64,000 nt of DNA from an uncultured Tenacibaculum sp. (lineage in GTDB: Bacteria; Bacteroidota; Bacteroidia; Flavobacteriales; Flavobacteriaceae), in contig CANNGJ010000015.1 of assembly GCA_947504185.1 (NCBI GenBank), positions 1-64,000 of the forward strand, written 5' to 3'. A program made the translations under genes and the position numbers. The notes under the pieces are model-generated. The model searched no databases and had not been told where the DNA came from. It worked only from the letters and a program-made list of their open reading frames with translations. Of this stretch, positions 63,959 through 64,000 are shown piece after piece. The stretch's first letter is position 1. The number at the start of each line of letters is the position of its first letter.

Positions 63959-64000
63959 AATCATTTATAATTATAAAAGCGCTTCTTTTAAAATAGTAAT

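Overview
The window is chromosomal DNA of a member of the Flavobacteriaceae (Bacteroidota), probably a marine Tenacibaculum/Polaribacter-like bacterium. The case rests on strong AT richness, type IX secretion (T9SS) proteins with type A and type B sorting tails, a PorP/SprF-OmpA pair, tandem SusC/SusD systems, Mpl and a CtlX-type citrulline hydrolase. Bacteroidota promoters (TTTG, about 19 nt, TAnnTTTG) recur. The str cluster runs rpsL-rpsG-fusA-rpsJ without tuf, and the ribosomal block ends in carA-eno-gltA. Genus is an inference.

Layout. 0.1-6.1 kb (minus): a T9SS type B surface protein, a PorP/SprF protein and an OmpA/PD40 protein in one operon. 6.2-7.5 kb: mpl. 7.5-14.3 kb (minus): a small accessory locus with a secreted phage-tail-collar-like protein, a large SprB-repeat T9SS type A protein, a 52-residue peptide with a Tat-like leader, a PqqD/HPr-kinase-like protein and a nucleotidyltransferase. 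The last three resemble a peptide-modification (RiPP-type) locus and are the most interesting part of the window. 14.4-17.2 kb: trkH-trkA potassium uptake. 17.3-23.7 kb: radC, a deacetylase-fold protein, yjjG, a secreted unknown, rarA, a rhomboid protease and rlmB. 23.8-34.1 kb (minus): two tandem SusC/SusD pairs, the second with an extra lipoprotein; they share an almost identical SusC N-terminus and 5' leader.

34.3-52.0 kb (plus): a nearly uninterrupted translation and transcription block (str, S10, spc and alpha operons with secY, infA, rpmJ, rpoA). It is broken by three spacers (rpsJ-rplC, rpsN-rpsH, rpsK-rpsD), each holding a hairpin terminator followed by a new promoter. The first two also have long leaders that look regulatory. 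52.1-56.1 kb: carA, eno, gltA. 56.1-61.0 kb: arginase and a citrulline hydrolase (two routes to ornithine), a thiE-thiF pair, and between thiF and ctlX an AT-rich lipoprotein gene in a segment bounded by short inverted repeats. 61.1-64 kb: a small lipoprotein, a very Lys/Glu/Gly-rich secreted protein, a small membrane protein and an MFS transporter, ending in a perfect 16-bp inverted repeat.

I saw no rRNA, tRNA, CRISPR array or transposase. Family names come from motif recognition by eye; no database search was possible.
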